Made by a program: the position numbers and the translations under genes. Of a DNA stretch of 64,000 bases, positions 50,867 through 62,435 are shown one piece after another; positions within the stretch are counted from its first letter, which is position 1, and every line of letters begins with the position of its first letter. This DNA is from Arthrobacter sp. SPG23 (GTDB lineage Bacteria > Actinomycetota > Actinomycetes > Actinomycetales > Micrococcaceae). The stretch spans positions 124,001-188,000 of the forward strand of contig NZ_JYCN01000017.1 of NCBI RefSeq assembly GCF_000876655.1. Direction: 5' to 3'. Below the pieces are notes generated by a model. That model ran no database searches. It was not told the DNA's origin and saw only the letters and a list, made by a program, of their open reading frames with translations.

Positions 50867-53794
50867 GTGCCTAAAGCCGTAGCTGAAGAACCAGCCCTTG
50901 ATGCCCGCTCCGCCGTCGTCCCCCTAAAACCAGGGAAACCGGCGCGCCCTGACCTTTCCCGCCTCGTAGTAAAAGGGGCCCGGGAGCATAACCTGCGAAA
51001 CGTGGACCTGGACCTGCCGCGCGACTCCATGATCGTTTTCACCGGGCTCTCCGGGTCGGGCAAGTCATCCCTGGCATTCGACACGATCTTCGCCGAGGGG
51101 CAGCGCCGCTACGTCGAGTCCCTCTCCGCGTACGCCCGCCAGTTCCTGGGGCAGGTGGACAAGCCGGATGTGGACTTCATCGAGGGGTTGTCCCCGGCTG
51201 TTTCGATCGACCAGAAATCCACCAGCAAGAACCCCCGGTCCACCGTCGGCACCATCACGGAGATCTACGACTACATGCGCCTGCTCTGGGCACGTGTGGG
51301 CCGCCCGCATTGCCCCATTTGTGGCGAGCAGGTGGCCAAGCAGACGCCGCAGCAGATCGTGGACCAGCTTCTTGAACTGCCGGACGGCACGCGCTTCCAG
51401 GTCCTCGCCCCCGTGGTCCGCGGCCGCAAGGGTGAATTTGTCGATCTTTTCAAGGAACTCACCGCCAAGGGCTACTCCCGGGCCCGGGTCGACGGCGACC
51501 TCATCCAGCTCAGCGATCCGCCCAAGCTCGGCAAGCAGTTCAAGCACACCATCGAGGTGGTAGTGGACCGGCTCGTGGTCAAGGACGGCATCCGCCAGCG
51601 CCTGACGGACTCCGTCGAGACAGCACTCGGATTGGCTGAGGGCCGTGTGCTGGCAGAGTTCGTGGACCTTGAAGCCGATGATCCGGAACGGATCCGGGCG
51701 TTCTCCGAGCACCTCGCATGCCCCAACGAACACCCCCTCGCCATTGATGAGATCGAGCCCCGCTCGTTCTCGTTCAACAACCCCTTCGGGGCGTGCTCGG
51801 CGTGCAGCGGCATCGGCACCAAGCTGGAGGTTGACGAGGAACTCATCATTCCAAACGGGGAGCTTTCCCTGGATGAGGGCGCCATCGCGCCCTGGTCGCT
51901 GGGCACCGCCACCAGCGAGTACTGGAACCGGCTGCTGTCCGGGCTGGCGAAGGAGCTCGGCTTCTCCATGAAGACGCCGTGGCAGAAACTTCCCAAGGAC
52001 ATCCGGCAGACCGTCCTGCACGGCAAGGACCACAAGGTCGTCGTGCAGTACCGCAACCGCTTCGGCCGGGAGCGCAAGTACAGCACCGGCTTCGAGGGCG
52101 TGATCCAGTACGTCCACCGCAAGCACCTGGAAACGGATTCGGACTCTGCCCGGGACCGGTATGAAGAGTACATGCGGCAGATCCCGTGCCCTGCCTGCAA
52201 CGGCGCCCGCCTGAACCCGGCCTCGCTGTCCGTGCTGATCAACGGCAAGTCCATCGCCGAGGTGGCTGCCATGCCCATGCGGGAGTGCGCGCACTTCCTG
52301 GACACCCTGGTGCTGACCGGCCGCGAAGCCCAGATCGCCCACCAGGTCCTCAAGGAAATCCAGGCGCGACTGACCTTCCTCCTCGACGTAGGGCTGGAGT
52401 ACCTCAACCTGGAGCGTCCCTCCGGCACATTGTCCGGCGGCGAAGCCCAGCGCATCCGGCTGGCAACCCAGATCGGTTCCGGCCTCGTGGGCGTTCTCTA
52501 CGTCCTCGACGAACCTTCCATCGGCCTGCACCAGCGGGACAACCGCCGGCTGATCGAAACGCTCACGCGGCTGCGCGACCTCGGCAACACCCTGATCGTG
52601 GTGGAGCACGACGAAGACACCATCCAGGAAGCCGACTGGGTGGTCGACATCGGGCCCGGCGCCGGTGAACACGGCGGCCAGGTGGTGCACTCCGGTTCGT
52701 ACAAGGAACTCCTGGAGAACACCGAATCCCTCACCGGCGACTACCTCTCCGGCCGGAAGAAGATTGAAATCCCGAAGAAGCGCCGCAAGTATGACAAGAA
52801 GCGGGAGCTGAAGGTCGTCGGCGCCAGGGAGAACAACCTGGTCAACGTGGATGCCGCCTTCCCGCTGGGCCTGTTGACGGCGGTCACCGGCGTGAGCGGT
52901 TCCGGCAAGTCCACCCTGGTCAACGAAATCCTCTACAAGGTACTGGCCAACAAGCTCAACGGCGCCAAGCAGGTGGCGGGCAGGCACAAGTCAGTGCAGG
53001 GCCTCGAACACCTGGACAAGGTGGTGCACGTCGACCAGAGCCCCATCGGCCGGACCCCCCGGTCCAACCCCGCCACCTACACGGGTGTGTTCGACCACAT
53101 CCGGAAGCTGTTCGCCGAAACCACCGAGGCCAAGGTCCGCGGCTACCAGCCCGGGCGGTTCTCGTTCAATGTGAAGGGCGGCCGCTGCGAGGCCTGTTCC
53201 GGCGACGGCACGCTGAAGATCGAAATGAACTTCCTGCCGGACGTCTACGTCCCGTGCGAGGTCTGCCATGGTGCGCGGTACAACCGGGAAACCCTGGAAG
53301 TCCACTACAAGGGCAAGACCATCGCCGACGTCCTGGACATGCCCATCGAGGAGGGCGCGGAGTTCTTCGCCGCGTTCACCCCGATTGCCCGCCACCTTCG
53401 CACCCTCGTGGACGTCGGTCTCGGTTACGTGCGCCTGGGACAGCCGGCCACCACGCTCTCAGGTGGTGAAGCGCAGCGCGTCAAACTCGCCGCCGAACTC
53501 CAGAAGCGATCCAACGGCCGCAGCATCTATGTCCTGGACGAACCCACCACGGGGCTGCACTTCGAGGACATCCGCAAGCTGCTGATGGTCCTCCAGGGGC
53601 TGGTGGACAAGGGCAACACCGTGATCACCATCGAGCACAACCTCGATGTCATCAAGAGCGCGGACTGGATCGTGGACCTCGGTCCCGACGGCGGTTCCGG
53701 CGGCGGTCAGATCATCGCCACCGGAACCCCCGAACAGGTCGCCAAGTCCACTACAAGCTACACGGCGTCCTTCCTGGCGGAGATCCTGGGCTAG
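50867..53794 (+). CDS. uvrA: Excinuclease ABC subunit A
   Basis: 975-aa damage-recognition ATPase of nucleotide excision repair. Two ABC cassettes are visible: Walker [10 protein letters not shown] (near 64-72) and GVSGSGKST in the second half, with signatures LSGGEAQRI and LSGGEAQRV and Walker B segments ending LDEPSIGLH and LDEPTTGLH. Zinc-binding Cys pairs are CPICG, CSACSG, CPACNG, CEACSG and CEVCHG. Length is normal, with a short extra N-terminal tail (about 1-35). GTG 50867 follows the leaderless-type -10 box. An SOS-like dyad overlaps the promoter. A hairpin terminator follows at 53835. Confidence 0.97.
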   Translation: MPKAVAEEPALDARSAVVPLKPGKPARPDLSRLVVKGAREHNLRNVDLDLPRDSMIVFTGLSGSGKSSLAFDTIFAEGQRRYVESLSAYARQFLGQVDKPDVDFIEGLSPAVSIDQKSTSKNPRSTVGTITEIYDYMRLLWARVGRPHCPICGEQVAKQTPQQIVDQLLELPDGTRFQVLAPVVRGRKGEFVDLFKELTAKGYSRARVDGDLIQLSDPPKLGKQFKHTIEVVVDRLVVKDGIRQRLTDSVETALGLAEGRVLAEFVDLEADDPERIRAFSEHLACPNEHPLAIDEIEPRSFSFNNPFGACSACSGIGTKLEVDEELIIPNGELSLDEGAIAPWSLGTATSEYWNRLLSGLAKELGFSMKTPWQKLPKDIRQTVLHGKDHKVVVQYRNRFGRERKYSTGFEGVIQYVHRKHLETDSDSARDRYEEYMRQIPCPACNGARLNPASLSVLINGKSIAEVAAMPMRECAHFLDTLVLTGREAQIAHQVLKEIQARLTFLLDVGLEYLNLERPSGTLSGGEAQRIRLATQIGSGLVGVLYVLDEPSIGLHQRDNRRLIETLTRLRDLGNTLIVVEHDEDTIQEADWVVDIGPGAGEHGGQVVHSGSYKELLENTESLTGDYLSGRKKIEIPKKRRKYDKKRELKVVGARENNLVNVDAAFPLGLLTAVTGVSGSGKSTLVNEILYKVLANKLNGAKQVAGRHKSVQGLEHLDKVVHVDQSPIGRTPRSNPATYTGVFDHIRKLFAETTEAKVRGYQPGRFSFNVKGGRCEACSGDGTLKIEMNFLPDVYVPCEVCHGARYNRETLEVHYKGKTIADVLDMPIEEGAEFFAAFTPIARHLRTLVDVGLGYVRLGQPATTLSGGEAQRVKLAAELQKRSNGRSIYVLDEPTTGLHFEDIRKLLMVLQGLVDKGNTVITIEHNLDVIKSADWIVDLGPDGGSGGGQIIATGTPEQVAKSTTSYTASFLAEILG

Positions 53795-53834
53795 CGTCCG
53801 CCGCGACCGCGACGAATGGCTGGAGCTTGCTGCT

Positions 53835-53860
53835 CCGGCGGGAAGAAGTATTCCCGCCGG
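53835..53860 (+). terminator. Terminator after uvrA
   Basis: CCGGCGGGAA / TTCCCGCCGG, 10 perfect pairs with a 6-nt loop, 40 nt after the stop codon. No U tract. Confidence 0.65.
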
Positions 53861-53906
53861 GGAATGCGAGTTTCAGCCATTAGCGCACTTGTGGGAAACT
53901 AACCCG

Positions 53907-54623
53907 GTGACCCTTTCAACAGTGCCCGTGATCTTCGACCTGGACGGCACTCTTGTCGATCCGGCCGGGGGGATAACGGACGGAATCTCCGCGGCCCTTA
54001 CTGAACTCGGCATCGGGGTTCCCGCCCCGGCCCAACTCAACGCGATGATCGGCCCGAAGCTCAGCGATTCCCTCCTCAATATCGCGGGAGTTCCACAGGA
54101 GCAGTTGGGTGAGGTCATCCGCCTGTACCGGGCCTACTACCTCGAAACGGGTATCGCCCAGAGCCGCCTGTACCCGGGCATCCGTGACCTCGTCGAGGAA
54201 TACTCCGCCGCCGGCCGTCCGATCGCCGTGGCCACGCAGAAGCCGGAAGGGCTCGCACGGATCGTGCTGGAACACCACGGCATCGCGTCCTCCTTCCGTT
54301 TCATCCGCGGTTCAGCCGCCGACGAAGCCGCCCACGCCCGGGCTCCGCTCGGGAAGACCGAAATCGTTGCCGCCGCACTGTCCGACCTCCGCACGCAGCA
54401 CGCCGTGATGGTGGGTGACCGCGCCCAGGACGTGGCCGGCGCCATGGCCAACGGCCTTGACTGCATCGGCGTCAGCTGGGGATTCGCCCCTGACGGCGAA
54501 CTCCACGAGGCAGGGGCCATGGCAATCGTCCACACCACCACGGATCTTGTGGCAACCGTTGAACGCCTGGACGCCCTGCGCGCCGCTGCCCTGAGCGAGG
54601 TGAACAACGATGGCGTTGTTTGA
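53907..54623 (+). CDS. HAD-superfamily phosphatase, phosphoglycolate-phosphatase-like
   Basis: 238-aa Gph/PgmB-type HAD hydrolase. Motif I is VIFDLDGTLVDP near the N-terminus, motif II is VATQK, the Lys of motif III is in GKTEIVAAAL, and motif IV is VMVGDRAQDVAGA. The helical C1 cap lies between motifs I and II. Phosphoglycolate phosphatase or a nucleotide/sugar-phosphate phosphatase are both possible. GTG 53907 is used; no strong ribosome-binding site or clear -10 box is present, so the start is less certain. Its end overlaps the acyltransferase gene by 14 nt, so the two are coupled. Confidence 0.86.
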   Translation: MTLSTVPVIFDLDGTLVDPAGGITDGISAALTELGIGVPAPAQLNAMIGPKLSDSLLNIAGVPQEQLGEVIRLYRAYYLETGIAQSRLYPGIRDLVEEYSAAGRPIAVATQKPEGLARIVLEHHGIASSFRFIRGSAADEAAHARAPLGKTEIVAAALSDLRTQHAVMVGDRAQDVAGAMANGLDCIGVSWGFAPDGELHEAGAMAIVHTTTDLVATVERLDALRAAALSEVNNDGVV

Positions 54624-55278
54624 TGCGATCCGCTGGACCACCCGCACGCTGATCTCCGGAACCTGCCGGCCGACCGTCATCGGGCTGGAGAACGTTCCCA
54701 CGGAAGGTCCGTTCATTGTCGCGCCGAACCACCTGTCCTTCCTGGACAGCGTTATCGTCCAGGCACTGATGCCCCGGCCGGTGGCCTTCTTCGCCAAGGC
54801 CGAATATTTCACCACCGGGGGCGTGAAGGGGAAGGTGATGAAGTCCTTCTTCGAATCCGTCGGTTCCATTCCGGTGGAGCGCGGGGAGCAGGCAGCCAGC
54901 GTGGCCGCCCTCAAAACGCTGCTGGACATCCTCGAGGCCGGAAAAGGCATCGGCATCTATCCGGAGGGCACACGGTCGCGGGACGGCATCCTCTACCGGG
55001 GCCGCACCGGCGTCGGCTGGCTCGCACTGACCACCGGCGCGCCGGTCATTCCTGTCGGCCTCATCGGGACCGAGAACCTCCAGCCCGCCGGGCAGAACGG
55101 CGTGAAGCCGCAGCACTTCACCATGAAGGTCGGCGAGCCGCTGTACTTCGAAAAGACCGGGCCGGACCACTCGCTGCCCGCCCGCCGCCAGGTGACGGAC
55201 CGCATCATGGACGCCATCGCGGAGCTCAGCGGCCAGGAGCGGTCCACCAGCTACAACCAAAGCAAGGCCGCCGAGTAG
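54610..55278 (+). CDS. 1-Acyl-sn-glycerol-3-phosphate acyltransferase (PlsC family)
   Basis: 222-aa membrane-associated acyltransferase that makes phosphatidic acid from lysophosphatidic acid and an acyl donor. The catalytic HX4D motif is NHLSFLD (about 40-46), followed by KAEYFT, FIRVGSIPVERG-like block II (SVGSIPVERG), and block III YPEGTRSRDG with the PVIPVGLIGTE end. There is no long signal peptide. It overlaps the preceding phosphatase gene by 14 nt, which suggests a shared transcript. uvrC follows 54 nt downstream from its own promoter. Confidence 0.9.
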   Translation: MALFDAIRWTTRTLISGTCRPTVIGLENVPTEGPFIVAPNHLSFLDSVIVQALMPRPVAFFAKAEYFTTGGVKGKVMKSFFESVGSIPVERGEQAASVAALKTLLDILEAGKGIGIYPEGTRSRDGILYRGRTGVGWLALTTGAPVIPVGLIGTENLQPAGQNGVKPQHFTMKVGEPLYFEKTGPDHSLPARRQVTDRIMDAIAELSGQERSTSYNQSKAAE

Positions 55279-55320
55279 GGCGCCCAGGACCCCCTGTCCG
55301 GAAGTTCCCGGCAGCGTCAG

Positions 55321-55326
55321 TAGACT
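55321..55326 (+). promoter_or_regulatory. -10 box TAGACT, leaderless promoter of uvrC
   Basis: TAGACT is followed by 6 nt and GTG 55333; no ribosome-binding site and no SOS-box match nearby. Confidence 0.6.
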
Positions 55327-55332
55327 TGAACC

Positions 55333-57342
55333 GTGGCAGATCCAGCTAGTTACCGACCCCAAACGGGTGAGATTCCAACCAACCCGGGCGTCTACCGCTT
55401 CCGGGATCCGCACGGCCGCGTCATCTACGTCGGCAAGGCCAAAAGCCTGCGGTCCCGCCTGAATTCGTACTTCGCAAACCCCGGCGGGCTGCTGCCCAAG
55501 ACCTACGCCATGGTCCACGCAGCCAGCAGCGTGGAGTGGACCGTCGTCGGAAGCGAACTGGAATCGCTCCAGCTCGAATACACCTGGATCAAAGAGTTCA
55601 AGCCACGGTTCAACGTCGTCTTCCGCGACGACAAAACCTACCCCTACCTTGCCGTCACCATGGGGGAGAAGTTCCCCCGGGTGCAGGTACTCCGCGGAGA
55701 GCGCCGCAAAGGCACCCGGTACTTCGGCCCCTACACCGCCGGGGCCATCCGCGAAACGATGGACACGCTGCTGCGCGTTTTCCCCGTCCGCAGCTGCAGC
55801 CCGGGTGTCCTGAAACGGGCGCAGGCCAGCGGACGGCCCTGCCTGCTCGGCTACATCGACAAGTGTGCCGCGCCGTGTGTCGGGCGGGTGACCCCCGAGG
55901 AGCACCGGGCACTGGCAGAGGACTTCTGTTCCTTCATGGGCGGCGAAGCCAAGCGCTTCATCGGCCGGCTTGAAAAGGACATGGCTGCGGCAGTTGCCGA
56001 GCTCGACTACGAGCGCGCCGCGCGGGTCCGGGACGACATCATTGCCCTTCGAAAGGTCTTCGAACGGAACGCCGTGGTGCTGGCGGAGGACACCGACGCC
56101 GACGTTTTCGCGCTGCATGAGGACGAGCTGGAGGCAGCCGTCCAGGTGTTCCATGTCCGGGGCGGCCGCGTCCGGGGCCAGCGCGGCTGGGTGGTGGAGA
56201 AGGTGGAGGACTTTACCACCCCGGACCTCGTGGAGCACCTGCTCCAGCAGGTCTACGGCGAGGAAGGCGAAACGCAGGGGCGGCTGCCCCGCGAGGTCCT
56301 GGTTCCGGAGGAGCCGAGCAACGCTGCCGAACTCGCCCAGTGGCTTGCCGGCCTGCGGGGCGCGAAAGTGGACATCCGGGTCCCGCGCCGCGGGGATAAG
56401 GCAGCCCTCATGTCCACGGTCCGGGAGAATGCCGAGCACGCACTGAAGCTGCACAAGTCACGGCGTGCGGGCGACCTGACCAACCGCTCCCTCGCGCTTC
56501 AGGAGCTCCAGGAAGCCCTCGACCTGCCGGTTGCGCTGCTTCGTATCGAGTGCTTCGATATTTCCCACGTGCAGGGGACCAACGTGGTGGCGTCCATGGT
56601 GGTGGTGGAAGACGGCCTTCCGAAGAAGTCCGACTACCGCAAGTTCTCCATAACCGGCGCCGCAGCGGTCGACGACACGGCCGCGATGCACGATGTCCTC
56701 ACCCGCCGCTTCCGGAACTACCTGCAGGAGAAATCAGCGCAGGCGGAAGCGGCCCGGCTGCCCGGGCACCAGGCCGCGCTCGAAGCCGTGGCGGTGGCGT
56801 CCATGCACGACACCACCACGCCCGCTCCTCGTGCCAAGTTCGCCTACCCGCCCAACCTTGTGGTGGTGGACGGCGGCAAACCCCAGGTGAACGCCGCTGC
56901 CCGCGCCCTGGCGGAACTCGGCATCGACGACGTCTACGTGGTGGGCCTCGCCAAGCGGCTTGAGGAAGTCTGGCTGCCGGACAGCGACTTCCCGGTGATC
57001 CTGCCGCGCACGTCCGAGGGCCTCTATCTGCTCCAGCGCATCCGCGATGAAGCCCACCGTTTCGCCATCACGTTCCACCGGCAGAAGCGCGGCAAGGCCA
57101 TGACCGTTTCCGCCCTGGACAGCGTTCCCGGCCTGGGCGAGGCCAAGCGCAAGGCCCTGCTGGCACAGTTCGGCTCGGTCAAGAGCATCCGGACAGCCAG
57201 CGCGGCCGAACTGGCCACGGCCAAGGGGATCGGACCGTCGCTGGCGGACGCAATCGTCAGCCATTTCAGCAACGGCTCCGCGGCCTCCGGTGCGGAAGCG
57301 CCGTCCATCAATATGACGACCGGCGAAATCATTGAAACTTAG
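55333..57342 (+). CDS. uvrC: Excinuclease ABC subunit C
   Basis: 669-aa nuclease that makes both incisions in nucleotide excision repair. An N-terminal GIY-YIG domain ([22 protein letters not shown], about 16-37) makes the 3' cut. A Cys-containing region and the UVR motif ([19 protein letters not shown]) follow. The RNase-H-like endonuclease domain ([30 protein letters not shown]) makes the 5' cut, and a helix-hairpin-helix pair lies at the end ([20 protein letters not shown]). Length is normal. GTG 55333 is set by the -10 box. RapZ follows after 68 nt. Confidence 0.97.
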   Translation: MADPASYRPQTGEIPTNPGVYRFRDPHGRVIYVGKAKSLRSRLNSYFANPGGLLPKTYAMVHAASSVEWTVVGSELESLQLEYTWIKEFKPRFNVVFRDDKTYPYLAVTMGEKFPRVQVLRGERRKGTRYFGPYTAGAIRETMDTLLRVFPVRSCSPGVLKRAQASGRPCLLGYIDKCAAPCVGRVTPEEHRALAEDFCSFMGGEAKRFIGRLEKDMAAAVAELDYERAARVRDDIIALRKVFERNAVVLAEDTDADVFALHEDELEAAVQVFHVRGGRVRGQRGWVVEKVEDFTTPDLVEHLLQQVYGEEGETQGRLPREVLVPEEPSNAAELAQWLAGLRGAKVDIRVPRRGDKAALMSTVRENAEHALKLHKSRRAGDLTNRSLALQELQEALDLPVALLRIECFDISHVQGTNVVASMVVVEDGLPKKSDYRKFSITGAAAVDDTAAMHDVLTRRFRNYLQEKSAQAEAARLPGHQAALEAVAVASMHDTTTPAPRAKFAYPPNLVVVDGGKPQVNAAARALAELGIDDVYVVGLAKRLEEVWLPDSDFPVILPRTSEGLYLLQRIRDEAHRFAITFHRQKRGKAMTVSALDSVPGLGEAKRKALLAQFGSVKSIRTASAAELATAKGIGPSLADAIVSHFSNGSAASGAEAPSINMTTGEIIET

Positions 57343-57410
57343 CTAGGGTAAGGACCTGAAGCGGAACGCGCGGTTGCGTCGAATTACATAGCAGGAATGG
57401 GGCTTTACTC

Positions 57411-58334
57411 ATGGCAGAGTCAACGGCAGGATCCGAAGCGGAACAGGACGGCATGACGCCCGTCAGGCCCGTTGAAGCGGAGCTGCTCGTGGTGACGGGA
57501 ATGTCCGGGGCAGGGCGCAGTACTGCTGCGGACGCACTCGAGGACCATGGCTGGTATGTCGTTGAGAACCTTCCGCCGCAGATGCTCGGGACCCTGGCCG
57601 AACTCGTGTCCCACGCCCCGCAGTCCATTCCCAAACTCGCCGTGGTGGTGGACGTCCGCAGCACTGCCCTCTTCGCCGACATCCGGGCCGCATTGAAGAC
57701 CCTTGAGGCGAGCGGGGTCATGTTCCGTGTCCTTTTCCTGGACGCCAACGACGACGTCCTGGTCCGCCGCTTCGAGCAGGGCCGCCGTCCGCACCCCCTG
57801 CAGGAAGGCGGACGGATCCTCGACGGCATCGCAGCCGAGCGGGACTTGCTGCATGAACTCCGGGATTCCGCGGACATTGTGCTGGACACCTCCGATTTCA
57901 ACGTCCACGCCCTCGCCACCGCCATCACGGAGCTCTTCAGTGAAACCGGTCCGGTAGCCCTGCGCCTCAACGTCATGAGCTTCGGCTTCAAATACGGCCT
58001 GCCGGTGGACGCGAACTTTGTGGTCGATGCCCGCTTCATCCCGAATCCACACTGGGTCCCGCAGCTTCGCCCGCACACCGGCCTGGACAAGGACGTCAGC
58101 GACTACGTCCTCGAAGCCGAAGGAGTCAAAAGCTTCGTGGACCGCTACGTGCTGGCCATCGAACCCGTGCTGGACGGCTACCGCCGCGAAAACAAGCACT
58201 ACGCCACCATCGCCGTGGGCTGCACCGGCGGCAAGCACCGTTCCGTGGCCGTCGCCATGGAACTGTCAAAGAAACTGGCACAGTATCCCCGTGTCACGGT
58301 GACCACCACCCACCGGGACCTGGGCCGCGAGTAA
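57411..58334 (+). CDS. rapZ: RapZ/YvcJ nucleotide-binding protein
   Basis: 307-aa P-loop protein of the RapZ family. Walker A is GMSGAGRS (30-37), where the usual Lys is replaced by Arg. Family landmarks are [37 protein letters not shown] and the C-terminal [20 protein letters not shown]. In enterobacteria RapZ guides RNase E to the glmS-activating sRNA; in actinobacteria the role is open, though the rapZ-yvcK-whiA order is conserved. The stop shares one base with the yvcK start, so they are coupled. The start ATG 57411 lies 68 nt after uvrC. Confidence 0.93.
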   Translation: MAESTAGSEAEQDGMTPVRPVEAELLVVTGMSGAGRSTAADALEDHGWYVVENLPPQMLGTLAELVSHAPQSIPKLAVVVDVRSTALFADIRAALKTLEASGVMFRVLFLDANDDVLVRRFEQGRRPHPLQEGGRILDGIAAERDLLHELRDSADIVLDTSDFNVHALATAITELFSETGPVALRLNVMSFGFKYGLPVDANFVVDARFIPNPHWVPQLRPHTGLDKDVSDYVLEAEGVKSFVDRYVLAIEPVLDGYRRENKHYATIAVGCTGGKHRSVAVAMELSKKLAQYPRVTVTTTHRDLGRE

Positions 58335-59353
58335 TGGGACTGCTTACCGGGCCGCTGCCCCTGGTGCCGCCGGCCGGAGGCACCGGCGGCGGGCAGCTGG
58401 ACAAAGGGCCGTCCGTCGTCGCCCTCGGCGGGGGCCACGGGCTGTCCGCTTCGCTGTCCGCCCTCCGGCTGCTGACCACGGAACTGACCGCCATTGTCAC
58501 CGTGGCGGACGACGGCGGATCCTCCGGCCGCCTGCGCGAAGAGTACGGCGTCCTCCCGCCCGGCGACCTCCGGATGGCCCTCACGGCACTTTGTGACGAC
58601 ACCGACTGGGGCCGCACCTGGCGGGACGTCATGCAGCACCGGTTCAAGCCCGGGGCCGGCCGTGGCGGCTCGCTCGACGACCACGCCATGGGCAACCTGC
58701 TCATCGTCACCCTGTGGGAACTGCTGGGAGACACAGTGGGCGGACTCAAATGGGCCGGTGCCCTTTTGGGAGCCCGCGGACAGGTCCTGCCCATGTCCAG
58801 TGAGCCGCTGACAATCGAGGGTGAAGCCCGGGTGCCCGGTCCCGACGGCACGTACACGCTGGAAACGGTCCGGGGCCAGGCCAAGTGCGCGGTGGCAGGC
58901 TCGCTGGAGAGCGTCCGGTTGCTGCCGGAATCGGCACACGCCTGCGTAGAGGCCCTGACCGCCATCGAACTGGCCGACTGGGTCATCCTCGGCCCGGGGT
59001 CCTGGTACACGTCCGTGCTGCCGCACCTCCTGCTGCCGGAGATGCGCCAGGCGCTCTCCGACACCCCTGCCAAACGGTGCCTGACCATGAACCTGGCTAC
59101 TGACACGAAGGAGACGTCGGGGATGTCCGCCGCCGACCACCTGCACGTGCTGCGCAGCTACGCGCCCGACTTCAGTATCGACGTCGTGCTGGCGGACCCC
59201 GTGTCCGTTCCCGACGTCGAGGAGTTCAAACGGGCCGCAGGGATGCTGGGTGCCGAGGTGGTGTTGGGTAAAGTAGGGGCGTCGAGCCGCCGTCCGATCC
59301 ACGACCCCCTGCGTCTGGCAACGGCGTACCACGATATTTTCGGGAACAGTTAG
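58334..59353 (+). CDS. yvcK: YvcK/CofD-like gluconeogenesis factor
   Basis: 339-aa CofD-like nucleotide-sugar-binding protein. Motifs are VVALGGGHGLSASLSAL, VTVADDGGSSGRLREEYGVLPPGDLRMALTAL, NLLIVTLWE and ILGPGSWYTSVLPHLLLPEM. In Bacillus and mycobacteria YvcK/CuvA binds UDP-GlcNAc-type sugars and supports cell-wall growth on gluconeogenic carbon sources. The ATG shares its A with the rapZ stop codon. whiA begins 9 nt after its stop. The Pro/Gly-rich first 25 residues are an extension relative to the core. Confidence 0.93.
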   Translation: MGLLTGPLPLVPPAGGTGGGQLDKGPSVVALGGGHGLSASLSALRLLTTELTAIVTVADDGGSSGRLREEYGVLPPGDLRMALTALCDDTDWGRTWRDVMQHRFKPGAGRGGSLDDHAMGNLLIVTLWELLGDTVGGLKWAGALLGARGQVLPMSSEPLTIEGEARVPGPDGTYTLETVRGQAKCAVAGSLESVRLLPESAHACVEALTAIELADWVILGPGSWYTSVLPHLLLPEMRQALSDTPAKRCLTMNLATDTKETSGMSAADHLHVLRSYAPDFSIDVVLADPVSVPDVEEFKRAAGMLGAEVVLGKVGASSRRPIHDPLRLATAYHDIFGNS

Positions 59354-59362
59354 GAAGGTGCC

Positions 59363-60343
59363 ATGGCACTGACATCATCAGTCAAGGAAGAACTGTCCCG
59401 CCTGGACATTAAGAAGTCCTCGGTCCGCAAGGCTGAAGTCTCCGCAATGCTGCGATTTGCCGGCGGACTGCACATCATTTCGGGCCGGATCGTGATCGAG
59501 GCCGAGGTTGACCTCGCCTCCACAGCACGCCGGCTCAGGGCCGCGATAGCCGAAGTGTATGGCCACCAGAGCGAGATCATCGTCGTTTCCGGAGGCGGGC
59601 TGCGCCGCGGCAACCGGTACGTGGTGCGGGTGGTGCGCGACGGCGAGGCCCTCGCCCGACAGACCGGGCTGCTGGACGCCCGCGGCCGGCCCGTGCGCGG
59701 TTTGCCGTCGGCAGTGGTCAACGGTTCCGCCGCCGACGCCGAGGCCGTGTGGCGCGGCGCCTTCCTTGCACACGGCTCGCTGACCGAGCCGGGCCGGTCC
59801 TCCGCCATGGAGGTGACCTGCCCCGGCCCCGAGTCGGCCCTCGCCCTGGTCGGCGCGGCACGCCGCCTCGGCATCCAGGCCAAGGCCCGTGAGGTCAGGG
59901 GAGTGGACCGGGTGGTCATCCGGGACGGGGACACCATCGCCGCCCTGCTCACCCGGATGGGTGCGCACGACGCGCTGATGGTCTGGGAAGAGCGCCGCAT
60001 GCGCAAGGAGGTGCGGGCCACAGCCAACAGGCTCGCCAACTTCGACGACGCCAACCTGCGCCGCTCGGCCCAGGCCGCAGTTGCCGCCGGCGCCCGAGTT
60101 GACCGCGCGCTGGAGATCCTCGGCGACGACGTCCCGGACCACCTGAAGTACGCCGGTGAACTGCGCGTGGCCCACAAGCAGGCGAGCCTGGACGAACTTG
60201 GCCGCCTGGCCGACCCGCCCATGACCAAGGACGCGATTGCCGGCAGGATCCGCAGGCTCCTGGCAATGGCTGACAAGCGCGCCCTGGATCTGGGGATCCC
60301 CGGGACCGAGGCCAATGTGACGCCGGAAATGCTGGACGAGTAA
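59363..60343 (+). CDS. whiA: WhiA sporulation/cell-division transcription regulator
   Basis: 326-aa DNA-binding protein combining a degenerate LAGLIDADG homing-endonuclease-like N-terminal region (about 20-200, for example [15 protein letters not shown]) with a C-terminal helix-turn-helix (about 230-310: [26 protein letters not shown]). In Streptomyces WhiA with WhiB activates cell-division genes. In non-sporulating actinobacteria it is retained next to yvcK. ATG 59363 follows a GGAAGG site (TTAGGAAGGTGCC), 9 nt after the yvcK stop, so rapZ, yvcK and whiA form one operon. Confidence 0.95.
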   Translation: MALTSSVKEELSRLDIKKSSVRKAEVSAMLRFAGGLHIISGRIVIEAEVDLASTARRLRAAIAEVYGHQSEIIVVSGGGLRRGNRYVVRVVRDGEALARQTGLLDARGRPVRGLPSAVVNGSAADAEAVWRGAFLAHGSLTEPGRSSAMEVTCPGPESALALVGAARRLGIQAKAREVRGVDRVVIRDGDTIAALLTRMGAHDALMVWEERRMRKEVRATANRLANFDDANLRRSAQAAVAAGARVDRALEILGDDVPDHLKYAGELRVAHKQASLDELGRLADPPMTKDAIAGRIRRLLAMADKRALDLGIPGTEANVTPEMLDE

Positions 60344-60352
60344 CGGCGCCCC

Positions 60353-60358
60353 TAGAAT
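60353..60358 (+). promoter_or_regulatory. -10 box TAGAAT of the sodA leader
   Basis: TAGAAT, 10 nt after the whiA stop. Six nt further downstream the predicted +1 (60365) coincides with the first base of the leader's closing helix. The -35 is weak. Confidence 0.5.
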
Positions 60359-60364
60359 CGAGAC

Positions 60365-60440
60365 CGGGTAACGGAAATACCTCGCGGCAACCGGAGGTTG
60401 TGCCCCCTGGGAGCCCCGGCTCCGCCTGGTTTCCGTCCCG
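60365..60440 (+). ncRNA. Structured three-way-junction leader upstream of sodA
   Basis: Predicted 76-nt folded RNA at the very 5' end of the sodA transcript. P1 pairs CGGG (60365-60368) with CCCG (60437-60440) and ACGGAAA (60371-60377) with TTTCCGT (60430-60436). P2 is ACCTC-g-CGG / CCG-GAGGT (60379-60398) with a CAA loop. P3 is GGAGC / GCTCC (60410-60423) with a CCCG loop. A separate hairpin follows at 60448-60469. It does not match any riboswitch class I can name. It may be a novel leader element or a small RNA. Confidence 0.5.
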
Positions 60441-60447
60441 ATAGATT

Positions 60448-60469
60448 TCCGGGTGCCTAGTCATCCGGA
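60448..60469 (+). other. Second hairpin in the sodA leader
   Basis: TCCGGGTG / CATCCGGA, 8 pairs with one G-T and a 6-nt loop, 57 nt before the sodA start. Could be part of the leader RNA or an attenuator-like stem. Confidence 0.4.
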
Positions 60470-60525
60470 TGCACAATCCGAGAGTTACCAAACCGGACAT
60501 CCCGTCCACGACATTGGAGGATTTT

Positions 60526-61149
60526 GTGACCGAGTACGTACTGCCTGAACTCAGCTACGACTACGCTGCGCTGGAGCCCCACATCTCCGCACGCATCATG
60601 GAGCTGCACCACAGCAAGCACCACGCTGCTTATGTGACCGGCGCCAACAACGCGCTGGCCCAGCTGGCTGAGGCACGCGAAAAGGGCGACTTCGCCAACA
60701 TCAACCGGCTTTCGAAGGACCTGGCTTTCCACACCGGCGGCCACGTCAACCACTCCGTGTTCTGGAACAACCTGTCCCCGGACGGCGGCGACAAGCCCGA
60801 GGGCGAGCTGGCCGCAGCCATCGACGACGCCTTCGGTTCCTTCGACGCTTTCCGCGCACAGTTCAGCGCCGCCGCACTGGGCCTGCAGGGTTCGGGCTGG
60901 GGCTTCCTGGCCTATGAGCCCATCGGCGGAAACCTGGTCATCGAGCAGCTCTACGACCAGCAGGGCAACGTTGCACTCGGCACCACCCCGCTGCTGATGC
61001 TGGACATGTGGGAGCACGCCTTCTACCTGGACTACGTCAACGTCAAGGCCGACTACGTCAAGGCGTTCTGGAACATCGTCAACTGGGCCGACGTCGCCAA
61101 GCGCTTCGACGGTGCACGCAAGAACGCCACGGGTCTCATCACCCTCTAG
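60526..61149 (+). CDS. sodA: Superoxide dismutase, Fe/Mn type
   Basis: 207-aa cytoplasmic superoxide dismutase. Metal ligands are H28 (MELHHSKHH), H76 ([10 protein letters not shown]), D160 and H164 ([12 protein letters not shown]). A conserved Gln/Gly-containing QGSGWGFL lies around 121-128. The sequence fits the Mn-preferring type common in actinobacteria, but metal use cannot be fixed from sequence alone. GTG 60526 follows GGAGGA by 4 nt; an in-frame ATG at 60469 lies in the folded leader. The long structured leader suggests post-transcriptional control. A perfect terminator hairpin follows. Confidence 0.95.
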   Translation: MTEYVLPELSYDYAALEPHISARIMELHHSKHHAAYVTGANNALAQLAEAREKGDFANINRLSKDLAFHTGGHVNHSVFWNNLSPDGGDKPEGELAAAIDDAFGSFDAFRAQFSAAALGLQGSGWGFLAYEPIGGNLVIEQLYDQQGNVALGTTPLLMLDMWEHAFYLDYVNVKADYVKAFWNIVNWADVAKRFDGARKNATGLITL

Positions 61150-61217
61150 GCGTGACGGGGAAGACATCCCCCTGTAACAAACTTCACATTTGGTCCGTTT
61201 CGGGCCGAATCGTGGAA

Positions 61218-61247
61218 GGTCGGCCCCCGCACTTGCGGGGGCCGACC
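61218..61247 (+). terminator. Terminator after sodA
   Basis: GGTCGGCCCCCGC / GCGGGGGCCGACC, 13 perfect pairs with an ACTT loop. The remaining 61248-61414 holds the gap promoter region, in which I cannot fix a convincing -35/-10 pair. Confidence 0.88.
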
Positions 61248-61321
61248 AACTTAAACGTAAGATGGATCACGGAAGGCGGTTAGCCTTCAGCAATGTGGCT
61301 GGTCGCCCTCCGATCTGGTAA

Positions 61322-62425
<1,104 letters not shown>

Positions 62426-62435
62426 GGTTAGACAC

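Noticed and set aside
51065..52987. Long open frame antisense to uvrA
   Set aside because: A shadow of GC-rich third positions; uvrA motifs are complete on the plus strand and the antisense product shows no domain.
60365..60475. sodA leader as a 6C RNA, SAM, FMN, glycine or ZTP riboswitch
   Set aside because: C-rich loops and a GGCAACC stretch are suggestive, but the order of helices and conserved core bases does not fit any of these, so no family name is assigned.
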